This document shows, piece after piece, positions 16,939 to 24,878 of a stretch of 58,781 nucleotides of DNA (positions within the stretch are counted from its first letter, which is position 1; each line of letters opens with the position of its first letter). A program made the translations under genes and the position numbers. Below the pieces are notes generated by a model, which was not told where the DNA came from, searched no databases, and saw only the letters and a list, made by a program, of their open reading frames with translations. Origin of the DNA: Actinokineospora pegani (GTDB taxonomy: Bacteria; Actinomycetota; Actinomycetes; Mycobacteriales; Pseudonocardiaceae); NCBI RefSeq assembly GCF_009745975.1, contig NZ_WHOL01000070.1:1-58781 (forward strand), read 5' to 3'.

Positions 16939-17649
16939 GGGCAGCAGCCTAGTTCACCCGGTGACCGGGCAACACGTGCGCCGGTGACAAAAGCGCACGG
17001 CGAAGTTGTGCCGGTCCGATCGCCGGTCGGCAGCCCGGTCGGCTCCGACCGCGCCTGGCACCTCCAGTGTGCGCTCGCGCGCCCGGAAAGTCACCGCCCC
17101 AACGGAGTACTGCCGCTCACCCGGTCGAGGGGTGTTCGGGAAAGGATCGGCGGAGGGCATGATCATGTGGGGCGGCGCCGCCGCGGCGAGGTCGAGAGCG
17201 ACCCGGGGTGCTCGGAGTCCTCCGAGTGCGACAACAGCGTCCCGCCGCGGGGATGCGGGACCGCCCGGCAACCGGGTGAGCGCTTGTCCGGGCCCGCCGG
17301 TGACTCCACGTGGTACGTTTGAGTTTCACTGAACTTGTTGGCATTGAGGGAATTCTCGCCAGTTCGTGGGACGTGGTCCGGGTGAGCCTGTTCGGTCGCG
17401 ATCCACTCGAGGTCGGGTGCGCGGATTTGTGTCGCCGCGTGATCAACCGGCTGTCGGTCGGTGACAAGGTTGGGGGCGCGTCATTTTCCGCGCTGTTCAC
17501 CGGTTGGTTTTCCCTTGCCTAGTCAGCTATTGCGTGGTTACGCTCCAAATACGCGCCGACCGGTTCGGTTCAGGTCGGAGCCAGCACTCTCTCATTATCC
17601 CTGCTTATTGTTTCCGTTTCCTTCGTGCGTATTCAGCGAGGAGTTTCGC
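16939..17649. other. Long intergenic region upstream of a secreted protein
   Basis: About 710 bases lie between divergent genes without a convincing gene. G+C drops clearly after about 17310, where runs such as TTTGAGTTTCACTGAAC and, near 17580-17640, TCTCATTATCCCTGCTTATTG occur. That suggests a long 5' leader or promoter region for the secreted protein at 17650. A 70-codon ORF at 17310 has no coding-like third-position bias. Confidence 0.5.
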
Positions 17650-18276
17650 ATGTCCCGGAACAGGTTCGCGGCCGCTGCCGCAAGCGCGCTCGGCATCGCC
17701 GCGCTCGTCGTCATCCCCGCCGCCACCGCCCAGGCCGCGCCCGCCGAGGCGGCCCTCGGCACCCAGTCGGTGATCACCAAGCAGATCACCTTCAGCTGCA
17801 CCTACCCGCTGATCGGCGCCCGCGACGTCCCCGCGACGGTCACCGCGACCTTCCCGGACACCGTGGCCGCGGGCTCGCCCATCCACACCACCGACTTCTC
17901 CGTCGCCGTCGAGCTGGACTCGCTCACCCTGCAGGCCCTGTCCCTGATCGGGGCCACCACGGTCGAGGGCACCTCGACCGCCGGGGTCGACCTGGACGTC
18001 AACGGCACCGAGCTGGGGGTCACCCTGCCCGGCCTGACCATCCCGGTCACCAACATCGCGGGCCCGGCCCCGGTCGCCCTGAACATCACCGGCGCGGTGC
18101 CCTCGCTGACGGTCAAGGCCCCCGGCCAGGTGGACATCGCCATCGGCAACACCTTCACCGGCAAGATCACCCCGAGGACCGCCACCGGCGCCGAGACCGG
18201 CTTGGGCACCTTCGACCTGAACTGCTCGCAGAACGCGGGTCAGGACCCGTCGCTCGTCTCGATCCCCGTCACCTGA
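17650..18276 (+). CDS. Secreted DUF6801-like protein
   Basis: A 208-residue protein with a classical signal peptide: basic SRNR, a hydrophobic stretch AAAASALGIAALVVIPAA and an AQA-A cleavage site about residue 28. The mature part begins a beta-rich domain with ITFSCTYPLIGARDVPATVT and has a second Cys near the end (DLNCSQ), probably a disulfide. It resembles the DUF6801 family of actinobacterial exported proteins, with no known function. GAGGAG precedes ATG by seven bases. A 28-bp hairpin follows the stop, suggesting a highly expressed monocistronic gene. Confidence 0.82.
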   Translation: MSRNRFAAAAASALGIAALVVIPAATAQAAPAEAALGTQSVITKQITFSCTYPLIGARDVPATVTATFPDTVAAGSPIHTTDFSVAVELDSLTLQALSLIGATTVEGTSTAGVDLDVNGTELGVTLPGLTIPVTNIAGPAPVALNITGAVPSLTVKAPGQVDIAIGNTFTGKITPRTATGAETGLGTFDLNCSQNAGQDPSLVSIPVT

Positions 18277-18283
18277 TCCAGTG

Positions 18284-18346
18284 AGTTACTGAATGTGAAT
18301 GGACCCCGGGCGCAGTCGGCCCGGGGTCCATTCACATTCAGTAACT
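18284..18346 (+). terminator. Perfect 28-bp stem hairpin terminator
   Basis: The left arm 18284-18311 (AGTTACTGAATGTG to CCCGGGC) is the exact reverse complement of 18319-18346, with a seven-base GCAGTCG loop. It begins eight bases after the stop of the secreted protein. The stem has a G+C-rich top and an A+T-richer base; no T run follows. It is symmetrical enough to work in both directions and to protect the mRNA 3' end. Confidence 0.85.
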
Positions 18347-18377
18347 TGGCCTATTGTTTTCCGGCCGGATATGCGCC

Positions 18378-18524
18378 TCAGCGCCAAGGCGGATCCGGGG
18401 TCGGCGGGACCGGCGGTTCGGTGGCCGGGTCCGGCGAGGGGATCGGGTCCGGGTTCGGGTTCGGCGCCGGGGCGGGCGACGGGATCGGGTCGGCGGGGCC
18501 GGGGTCCGGCTGTGGGTGCGACAT
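18378..18524 (-). CDS. Possible small proline-rich protein
   Basis: A 48-codon minus-strand frame starting MSHPQPDPGPADPIPSP and continuing with alternating Pro (DP, NP, AP) to the end, PTPDPPWR. Third positions are almost all G or C. An upstream GTG in frame would extend it to 63 codons. No ribosome binding site is clear, and a simple G+C-rich direct repeat (GGGTCC/GGGTTC) on the other strand could produce the same pattern by chance. Confidence 0.25.
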   Translation of the reverse strand: MSHPQPDPGPADPIPSPAPAPNPNPDPIPSPDPATEPPVPPTPDPPWR

Positions 18525-18630
18525 GGGGATGAGGTACCCGCTGCCGTATGGCTCAATCAGCGGTGCCACTCGATCGCACGGCCGTCGGCGGGACGTGCCG
18601 ACGCAGGCGGCACCCCCGGCCTCCCACCGG

Positions 18631-18657
18631 TGTCACACTCCGGCGGGCTGTCCCGTC
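18631..18657 (+). promoter_or_regulatory. ECF41-type promoter (TGTCACA-N16-CGTC)
   Basis: TGTCACA at 18631-18637 and CGTC at 18654-18657 are separated by exactly 16 bases. This matches the published ECF41 target consensus (-35 TGTCACA, -10 CGTC). It lies directly before the ECF41 gene, whose GTG at 18666 is only eight bases past the -10, so the gene is probably autoregulated and leaderless. Confidence 0.85.
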
Positions 18658-18665
18658 CTAGTGGT

Positions 18666-19526
18666 GTGGACGAGTTCGAGAGCGTGCGGGACCGGCTGAC
18701 CTCCGTGGCCTACGGCATCACCGGGGACCGCGGCGCGGCCGAGGACGTGGTGCAGGAGACGTGGTTGCGCCTCGCCCGCGCCGCCGAGCCGGTCGACGAC
18801 GTGGCCGGGTGGTGCGTCGTGGTCGCCTCGCGGCTGGCCCTGGACGTGGTGCGGTCCGCGCGGCACCGGCGGGAGCGCTACGTCGGGCCGTGGCTGCCCG
18901 AGCCGCTGGTGGAGCCGGACGCCGACCCGGCCGACCGGGTCACGCTCGACGAGTCGGTGAACCTGGCGCTGATGGTGGTGCTGGAGACGCTGACCCCCGC
19001 CGAGCGCACGGTGTTCGTGCTGCACGAGGTGTTCGGCACGCCGCTGACCGAGGTGGCGCTGGTGGTCGGGCGCACCCCGGCCGCGGTCCGGCAGCTCGCC
19101 TCGCGGGCCCGGCGGCACGTCGCGGACCGGGCACCGAGGTTCGAGCCGGACCCGGGGCGGCAGAAGGCCGTCGTGTCGGCGTTCGCCAGGGCCTGCGGCG
19201 GCGACGACCTCGACGCCCTGCTGGCCCTGCTCGACCCCGGCGTCGTCCTGCGCACCGACGGGGGCGGCGTCATCACCGCCGCGCGCAACCCCGTCGTCGG
19301 CGCCGACCGCGTCGCCCGGTTCCTGCTGGGCGTGCACCGCAAGAACCCCGCCGCCCTGCGGCTGGTCCGGGTCAACGGCGCGGCGGGCCTGCTCCGCGTG
19401 CGCCACGGCCTGCTCGACGGCGTCTTCGCCCTCACTGTCGCCGACGGTCGGATCACCGCCGTCGACATCGTTGTCAACCCCGACAAACTGGCCCGCGTGC
19501 GGGCCGAACACCTGGAGGACAAGTGA
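18666..19526 (+). CDS. ECF41-family RNA polymerase sigma factor (SigJ-like)
   Basis: A 286-residue ECF sigma factor. Region 2 (about residues 4-70, with AAEDVVQETWLRL), region 4 (about 105-155, with TPAERTVFVLHEVFG and the helix-turn-helix GTPLTEVALVVGRTPAAVRQL), then a SnoaL-like C-terminal domain (about 165-286) ending in the family motif VNPDKL. In ECF41 this domain acts as a built-in modulator in place of an anti-sigma factor. It has its own consensus promoter immediately upstream and overlaps the downstream CMD-family gene as GTGA, the hallmark ECF41 arrangement. Confidence 0.95.
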   Translation: MDEFESVRDRLTSVAYGITGDRGAAEDVVQETWLRLARAAEPVDDVAGWCVVVASRLALDVVRSARHRRERYVGPWLPEPLVEPDADPADRVTLDESVNLALMVVLETLTPAERTVFVLHEVFGTPLTEVALVVGRTPAAVRQLASRARRHVADRAPRFEPDPGRQKAVVSAFARACGGDDLDALLALLDPGVVLRTDGGGVITAARNPVVGADRVARFLLGVHRKNPAALRLVRVNGAAGLLRVRHGLLDGVFALTVADGRITAVDIVVNPDKLARVRAEHLEDK

Positions 19527-19990
19527 CCGACACCGAGTTCGCTCCCCGCCTGGACGTCAAGGCCCACGCGGGCGAGGCCTACAAGCACATGTTCGGCCTG
19601 GAGCGCTTCGTCGCCGACAGCGCGCTGCCCAGGACCATCCACGCACTGGTCAAGCTGCGCGTCAGCCAGATGAACGGCTGCGCGTTCTGCGTCGACATGC
19701 ACGCCCACGACCTCAAGGCGGAAGGGGAGGTCGACGAGCGGCTGCACTCGGTCGTGACCTGGCGCGAGGCCCCGTTCTTCACCCCGCAGGAGCGCGCCGC
19801 GCTCGCCCTCGCCGAGGAGGCCACGGACCTGGGGCGCCACGGCGTCGGGGACGAGGTCTGGGCCGATGCCCGCAAGCACTTCGACGACGAGCAGGTCGCC
19901 GCGCTGGTGGTCGCCATCGCCACCATCAACGCCTGGAACCGCTTCGGCACCATCTTGCGGCTGGTGCCGGGGTCCCTGCGCAAGGGGTGA
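19523..19990 (+). CDS. Carboxymuconolactone decarboxylase/AhpD-like protein
   Basis: A 155-residue all-helical protein with the AhpD-type motif GCAFCVDMH (CxxC followed by H at +4, about residues 53-61) and a later AIATINAWNRFGTI helix. The CxxC suggests thiol-disulfide or peroxidase chemistry. Genes of this family are standard targets and neighbours of ECF41 sigma factors, and here the GTG start overlaps the sigma-factor stop. It is probably transcribed from the ECF41 promoter at 18631. Confidence 0.92.
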   Translation: MTDTEFAPRLDVKAHAGEAYKHMFGLERFVADSALPRTIHALVKLRVSQMNGCAFCVDMHAHDLKAEGEVDERLHSVVTWREAPFFTPQERAALALAEEATDLGRHGVGDEVWADARKHFDDEQVAALVVAIATINAWNRFGTILRLVPGSLRKG

Positions 19991-20022
19991 CCGGCTGAAG
20001 GACGAGGTCGTCGAGTAGTCGG

Positions 20023-20072
20023 CTCGTTGGGGTGGATCGGGTTGCTCGGGGGAGGCGATCCACCCCAGCGAG
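20023..20072. terminator. Hairpin between convergent genes
   Basis: CTCGTTGGGGTGGATCG (20023-20039) pairs with CGATCCACCCCAGCGAG (20056-20072) over 17 positions with one T:G position and a 16-base loop. It lies between the 3' ends of the AhpD-like gene and the adenylate cyclase, so it could terminate both. Confidence 0.7.
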
Positions 20073-20112
20073 CGGTAGGCGGTGCCGACTCGCGGTGCGG
20101 TGGGCGGGGGAG

Positions 20113-21732
20113 CTACGGGGTGGGCTCGTCCAGTTCGGCCCTGTCCGGGGTGGTCGTGGCCTCCACGGCCGTTTTGGGGAGCACCACGGTGGTCTCGGCC
20201 GTGCGCCCGCGGAGGGTGACTGTCTCCGCGGAAGTCCAGAGGGTGGCCTCGGCCTCGTTGGCCGAGGCCTGAGCGGCGGCGGAGGCGATGAGCCTGCCGG
20301 GGTAGGACTTGGCGAGTTCGGTGAGGCGGGCGGCCTCGTTCACGGGGTCGCCGATGACGGTGTACTCGAAGCGGCGGGTGTCGCCGATGTTGCCCGCCAC
20401 CGCGGGGCCGGTCGCCACGCCGATGCCCGCGGGGCACTCGGGGACCTCGGCGGGCAGGCGGGCGGCGATGGCGCGGGCGGCGGCGAGGGCCTGGCCCGCG
20501 TGGTCGTCGAGGGGCATGGGGGCGCCGAAGATGGCCAGCGCGGCGTCGCCGATGAACTTGTTGACCAGGCCGCCGTGGGCGTCGACCTCGTCGACGATGA
20601 CGGTGAAGAACCGGTTGAGCAGCTCCACGACCTCGGTCGGGGGGCGGGTGGCGGCCAGGGTGGTGGAGCCGACGATGTCGACGAAGACCACCGACACCTC
20701 GCGCACCTGCCCGCCGAGGCGCTCGACGTCGGCGGCCACGGCGACCTCGGCCACCTTCTGCCCGACGTGGCGGCCGAACAGGTCGCGGATGCGCTCGCGC
20801 TCGCGCAGCCCGGCCGCCATCCGGTTGAACCCGGCCTGCAGCAGGCCCAGCTCGGTGCCGTCGAACACCGGGATCTCGGTGTCGAAGTGGCCGCGCTCGA
20901 CCCGGGCCAGGCCGTCGCGCACCGAGTCGATCGGGGCGATGGTGGCCCGCGCGTTGAAGATCATCACCAGTAGGCCGACGACCAGCACGATGCCGCCGAG
21001 CACGATCATGGTGACCGCGAGCTGGGTCGGGGTCACGTTCCCCCGGGCCAGCGCGAAGATCCCGACCGTGACCACGCCCGCGACCGGCACGCCGGTGCCC
21101 AGCGCCCAGAACAGCAGCAGCCGGGCCGAGACCCCGGCGCCGACCACGCGCCCGAGCGGGTCGCCGTGCAGCGCCCGCGCCGCCACCGGGCGCAGCGCGA
21201 ACTCGCTGAGCAGGTAGGCGTTGGCGCACACGGTGATCCCGCTGAACCCGACGGTGAACCCGATGGAGGAGGCCAGCTCGGGCTGCGTGATCACGGTGAC
21301 GACGGTGAACACGATGGTGCCCACGCCCCACAGCGTGGCCTGCATGAGCGTCAGGCCCAGCGGCACCAGCAGGGTCGCGCGCCGGTCGGTCTCGGTCGGC
21401 TCGCGCTGCTCGATGGCCCAGCGCAGCGTCTTCAACGCCCGGCCGGTGCCCCAGACGGCGCCGACGATCAGCGCCGCGACGACGTAGGCGGGCACGGCGA
21501 TCGCCAGCGCCAGCGCGGTGCCGCTGGTCATCTCCGGCGCCGGGATGACGAAGCCGGACAGCGCGATCACCACGACCGCCCCGATGATGTTCGCCGCGAC
21601 CAGTGTGATCGTCAGCAGTGCCTGCACCCTGATCCGCAGCACCAGGCCCTGTTGGCCCTCCGGACCCAGCAACACTGAACCGAAGGGAGCCCGCCCCTCA
21701 CCCATCGCGCCCCCGTCCCTTAACCTACTCAT
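20113..21732 (-). CDS. Membrane class III adenylate cyclase with HAMP domain
   Basis: This 539-residue protein has about six transmembrane helices (residues 30-255), a HAMP linker (RATIAPIDSVRDGLARVERGHFD, about 258-310) and a class III cyclase domain (about 335-510). Metal-binding Asp residues are seen in VVFVDIVGST and FIGDAAL, Lys in NKFIGD and Asp/Asn in VIGDPVNEAARL, consistent with ATP rather than GTP as substrate. It resembles actinobacterial Cya proteins such as Rv1318c-Rv1320c. The first ATG (21730-21732) lies in a 24-base palindrome; the ATG at 21705 (MGEGRAPFG) is an alternative start. Confidence 0.93.
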   Translation of the reverse strand: MSRLRDGGAMGEGRAPFGSVLLGPEGQQGLVLRIRVQALLTITLVAANIIGAVVVIALSGFVIPAPEMTSGTALALAIAVPAYVVAALIVGAVWGTGRALKTLRWAIEQREPTETDRRATLLVPLGLTLMQATLWGVGTIVFTVVTVITQPELASSIGFTVGFSGITVCANAYLLSEFALRPVAARALHGDPLGRVVGAGVSARLLLFWALGTGVPVAGVVTVGIFALARGNVTPTQLAVTMIVLGGIVLVVGLLVMIFNARATIAPIDSVRDGLARVERGHFDTEIPVFDGTELGLLQAGFNRMAAGLRERERIRDLFGRHVGQKVAEVAVAADVERLGGQVREVSVVFVDIVGSTTLAATRPPTEVVELLNRFFTVIVDEVDAHGGLVNKFIGDAALAIFGAPMPLDDHAGQALAAARAIAARLPAEVPECPAGIGVATGPAVAGNIGDTRRFEYTVIGDPVNEAARLTELAKSYPGRLIASAAAQASANEAEATLWTSAETVTLRGRTAETTVVLPKTAVEATTTPDRAELDEPTP

Positions 21733-21743
21733 GAGTAGGTTAA
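21720..21743. promoter_or_regulatory. 24-base perfect palindrome over the adenylate cyclase start
   Basis: TTAACCTACTCA followed by TGAGTAGGTTAA is a perfect 12+12 inverted repeat with no spacer. It overlaps the first possible ATG of the cyclase and lies eight bases from the DUF6328 stop. Length, symmetry and A+T content in this G+C-rich region suggest an operator for a dimeric regulator, possibly TetR type. Confidence 0.65.
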
Positions 21744-21751
21744 CCGGGCTG

Positions 21752-22249
21752 TCAACTGGTCCGGGCGACCTTAGCGGAGGTCGACCGGCGGCGCGGCCAG
21801 CGCGCGGGCACCGCGAACCAGATCACGCCGATCAGCACCGTCGGTATGCCCGCGACGACGAACGTCCACACGCCGCCCAGCACCATCTCCGAGATCAGCA
21901 GCAGCGCCGCGGCGATGGCGCCCGCCAGGCAGGTCAGGCCAGCCACCGTGGTGCGGTTGGCCTGGCGCATGATCCGGGGCCGCTGGCCGCAGCGGAACGA
22001 CAGCCGGTGCCAGGCGACCGGCGCGGTCAGCAGGCACACCGCCGCCACCGCGAACAGCACCGCGACCAGGTGCGTGCCGCGCTCGAACGCCCCGGTCCGC
22101 TCCTGGTAGACGTCGGTGAACGTGATCGACAGCAGGAAGCCGAACAGGATCTGCACGCCCGCCTGGGCGACCCGCAGCTCCTGCAGCAGCTCGTTGACGT
22201 TGCGGTTCAGCCGCTCCTGCGCTGTCTCCGACTCGGCGTCGTCGTTCAT
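21752..22249 (-). CDS. DUF6328-family membrane protein
   Basis: A 165-residue protein with four transmembrane helices. The cytoplasmic N-terminus has the family signature RLNRNVNELLQELRVAQAGVQ, leading into TM1 (ILFGFLLSITF). The function of this actinobacterial family is unknown. The ATG directly follows the stop of the FAD oxidoreductase with no gap, so the gene is the third member of the MDMPI-FAD-DUF6328 operon. Confidence 0.85.
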   Translation of the reverse strand: MNDDAESETAQERLNRNVNELLQELRVAQAGVQILFGFLLSITFTDVYQERTGAFERGTHLVAVLFAVAAVCLLTAPVAWHRLSFRCGQRPRIMRQANRTTVAGLTCLAGAIAAALLLISEMVLGGVWTFVVAGIPTVLIGVIWFAVPARWPRRRSTSAKVARTS

Positions 22250-23155
22250 CTACATCCCATCGATGAGCGCTCTCGCCAGTGCCGTGCCCGAAAGCCACGC
22301 CGTCTCCACGCGGGGAGGGCCCCACGCGTCGCCGACGAGCCCGACACCGTCGGTCAGCAGGAACGGGGCCCCGGCCGGGTGGGCGGGGGTGGCGAAGGTC
22401 CAGCGGTGCACGTGCGTGGTCATCGGCGCGGGGAGGTCGAACAGCGCGCCGACCGACTCGGCCACCCCCGGGGCCGCCGCGTCGGGGTTCTCGAGGTGGC
22501 CGCCGGTGAAGTCCGGGGTGGTGTGGGCGACGAGCACGGGGGCGGCGTCACCGCGCCGCGAGCCGTCGTCGGAGACCGACTGGAGCACCGGGTGGCCGTT
22601 GACGAAGGCGGACTTGAAGTCCGACCACGTCCGGTCCGCGTACTCCAGGGTCACCGCCAGGGCCGGGTGCCAGCGCTGCTCGGCGGCGGCGCGGTGCGCG
22701 GGGTGGCCGGCCGGGAGCAGGCGCGCGGCCTGCGGGCCGGGCATGGCGAGCACGACCGTGCCGGTGACCTCCTCAGCGGTCGCGGTGTGGCCGGTGGTGA
22801 CGTCGAGGCCGGTCGCGAGGTCGGCGACCAGGCGGCGCAGGCCGCCGGGGGCGGCGAAGCGGGTCGGGCCGGTCTTGCGCTCGCGGGTGTCGCCCTCGAT
22901 CGCCAGCAGGGTGTCGGTCCAGGGCAGGGCGAGTCCGCGCGCGGTCCAGTCGTCCACCACGGCCCGGAAGCCGGGGTCGCGGGCGGTGAGGTAGGCGGCG
23001 CCGATGTCGGTGGGACGGCCCGCGTAGCGCTTGGTCGCGAGCCTCCCCCCGACGACGTGCCCGCGTTCGACCACGCGGACACCGACCCCGGCGTCGTGCA
23101 GGGCGCGGGCGCAGGCGATGCCGGAGATGCCCGCCCCGATCACCAGGACCGCCAC
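22250..23155 (-). CDS. FAD-dependent oxidoreductase, renalase-like
   Basis: A 301-residue flavoprotein. It begins with the dinucleotide-binding fold VAVLVIGAGISGIACARAL (GxGxxG), an acidic residue at the end of beta2 (VVERG) and the GGRLATKR motif found in renalase-like and amine-oxidase-like NAD(P)/FAD proteins. The C-terminus has the second FAD contact LVGDAWGPPRVETAWLSG. GTG at 23155 is chosen because it directly precedes the nucleotide-binding strand and follows the upstream stop by seven bases with a TGAGG site. The substrate is unknown. Confidence 0.88.
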   Translation of the reverse strand: MAVLVIGAGISGIACARALHDAGVGVRVVERGHVVGGRLATKRYAGRPTDIGAAYLTARDPGFRAVVDDWTARGLALPWTDTLLAIEGDTRERKTGPTRFAAPGGLRRLVADLATGLDVTTGHTATAEEVTGTVVLAMPGPQAARLLPAGHPAHRAAAEQRWHPALAVTLEYADRTWSDFKSAFVNGHPVLQSVSDDGSRRGDAAPVLVAHTTPDFTGGHLENPDAAAPGVAESVGALFDLPAPMTTHVHRWTFATPAHPAGAPFLLTDGVGLVGDAWGPPRVETAWLSGTALARALIDGM

Positions 23156-23162
23156 GGCGGCC

Positions 23163-23876
23163 TCAGAACCGGGTCGCCGCGAGCCAGGCGGACCAGGCAG
23201 CCCGGTCGCCGACCACGTCCAGGGCGTCCGACTCCGGCCTGCCCGCCACCGCGAGCAGCAGGTCGGCGACCGGACCGCGTACCGCGACGTCGGCCTTGGC
23301 GTGGCTGTGGTCCCACCGCGCACCGTCCCCGTCGGACACGACGAGCCACTCGCCCGCGCCGTCGTGGGCGTGCAGGTGCAGCGACAACGGGGGGGTCCCC
23401 TTGTGGACGGCCAGGTCGAGGAACTCCGAGACCCCGTCGGCGGCGACGGCGGGCTCGATGTCGAACGGGACGCCGAGGGCCAGCGCGGCGTCGCCCAAGT
23501 GGACGGTGACGTCGTGCAGCCGCCTGCGCACCCACCACTGGGCGGGGCGGGGGCCGACGAACGTCCACACCGGCTCGTCCGGGCCGGTGGCCGCGATCGC
23601 GTCGAACAGCGCGACCGGGCCCTGCTCCAGCCACGGGACCAGTCCGCCCTCGGGCGGCTTGCCGCCGGGCACCTGGCGGGGGTCGAGCGCCTCGGTCGCC
23701 CGGTCGCGGATCATGGTCGTGGCCCAGAGCGTGCCCCGGCCGACGTGGCGCGACAACTGGGTCAGCGACCAGCCGGGGCAGGTGGGCACCGGGGTCTCGG
23801 GGGCGCCGGGTGCGACGGTCCCGGCGAAGCGGCGGGTGTACTCGACGAGCGCGGCGGCGTGGTCGATGGGAGGCAT
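23163..23876 (-). CDS. Maleylpyruvate isomerase family (DinB/MDMPI) mycothiol-dependent-type protein
   Basis: A 237-residue protein with the N-terminal MDMPI/DinB helical bundle: PTCPGWSLTQLSRHVGRGTLWA (about residues 33-54, first metal His) and RRRLHDVTVHLGDA (about 130-143, two further His). A C-terminal domain follows with RGPVADLLLAVAGR. In actinobacteria these are mycothiol-dependent metalloenzymes or uncharacterised relatives. ATG at 23876 is preferred over an upstream TTG. It is the first gene of a three-gene operon with the FAD oxidoreductase and the DUF6328 protein. Confidence 0.87.
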   Translation of the reverse strand: MPPIDHAAALVEYTRRFAGTVAPGAPETPVPTCPGWSLTQLSRHVGRGTLWATTMIRDRATEALDPRQVPGGKPPEGGLVPWLEQGPVALFDAIAATGPDEPVWTFVGPRPAQWWVRRRLHDVTVHLGDAALALGVPFDIEPAVAADGVSEFLDLAVHKGTPPLSLHLHAHDGAGEWLVVSDGDGARWDHSHAKADVAVRGPVADLLLAVAGRPESDALDVVGDRAAWSAWLAATRF

Positions 23877-24119
23877 GCCCCCGATCAAACCGCACCGGGC
23901 GGTTGTCCGCTGTCAGGTGGTGACGCGGGTTCCGTTGCTCACGGCTGCTCCAGGGAGAGGTGGGCGTCCGGGGTCCGCCGCACCGCAGACCCCGGACTGG
24001 GGACCGGGAGCGGGCTGGATTCACTGGCTCGCTCACCAACGGGTGAATGATGCACATTCTGTGCTCGGGTTGGCCAGCAAAGAGGGGCGCGTATCACTCG
24101 AATGGCGCAAGTGCGCCGG

Positions 24120-24755
24120 TCAGAGCCAGCCACGCTGAGCTGCGGCGACTCCGGCTTGGAACCGGGTGGTCGCGCCCAGTTGGGCTTGCAGCACCGCCAC
24201 CCGGCGCACCACCGTCCGCCGGGACAGCCCCAGCCTGCGGGCGATGGCGTCGTCGGTGGCGCCCGCGGCCATCAGCGCCACGACCCGCCGGTCGCGGTCG
24301 GAGATCTCGTGCCCGTCGGCAACGGTCACCGGCACCGACAGCGTCCACAACGACTCGAACGTGCTCGCCAGCGCGGCCACCAGCGGCGCCGACGCGATCA
24401 GCATCGAGGTCCCGCCGACCGCCAGCAGCGCCCGGTCGTCGTCGGCCAGCACCAGTCCCATCGGCGGCGCGGCCAGTGTGCGCAGCACCTCGCCCGCGGC
24501 GGGCGCGAGGGCGTCGGGGGTGTAGGCGGGGTGGATCGTGCGGTAGCGCACCCCGGCGGCGATCCGCTCGGCCCGCGCCTCCGCGCGCGTCTCCCGCAGC
24601 GCGGCGGACTCCCGCGCCGCCGCCGCGTCGCCCTGCTCGATCGAGCGCACCTGGGCGCGGGCGCCGCGGTGCAGCGCGCGCAGGGCGCGCGAGCGGTCGC
24701 TGGGGTCGGAGACCGTCTCCACCAGGGGGTCCCGCGCGAGCATGTCGGGGTCCAT
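24120..24755 (-). CDS. LuxR-family helix-turn-helix transcriptional regulator
   Basis: A 211-residue regulator. The C-terminal LuxR-type helix-turn-helix reads ISDRDRRVVALMAAGATDDAIARRLGLSRRTVVRRV (residues about 150-190, given here as the span of the motif). The N-terminal part is an unassigned helical region followed by an alpha/beta domain (GLVLADDDRALLAVGG). That matches orphan LuxR/TrmB-like regulators of actinomycetes rather than a response regulator; no receiver aspartate pocket is evident. GGGAGGGA precedes ATG by about eight bases. No obvious target gene adjoins it. Confidence 0.85.
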   Translation of the reverse strand: MDPDMLARDPLVETVSDPSDRSRALRALHRGARAQVRSIEQGDAAAARESAALRETRAEARAERIAAGVRYRTIHPAYTPDALAPAAGEVLRTLAAPPMGLVLADDDRALLAVGGTSMLIASAPLVAALASTFESLWTLSVPVTVADGHEISDRDRRVVALMAAGATDDAIARRLGLSRRTVVRRVAVLQAQLGATTRFQAGVAAAQRGWL

Positions 24756-24865
24756 GCCGCCGGTCCCTCCCGGGTGGACAAGTCGGATACGCGGATGTAT
24801 CGGGCACCGTAGGCGGGAACCCGGCGAAGGTCAATCACCGCCCACGCAGGCGGACCCGCACGCGG

Positions 24866-24871
24866 TACGGT
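24866..24871 (+). promoter_or_regulatory. Likely leaderless -10 element (TACGGT) of the TetR gene
   Basis: TACGGT matches TANNNT and ends seven bases before the ATG at 24879. No Shine-Dalgarno sequence lies between. Confidence 0.5.
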
Positions 24872-24878
24872 CGCGCGC

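Noticed and set aside
17310-17522. A 70-codon plus-strand frame upstream of the secreted protein.
   Set aside because: Third-position G+C is low for this genome and no ribosome binding site or family is seen; more likely a leader region.
18360-18520. A CRISPR or tandem-repeat array in the GGGTCC/GGGTTC stretch.
   Set aside because: The units are only six bases, imperfect and unspaced; this is simple sequence, not an array.
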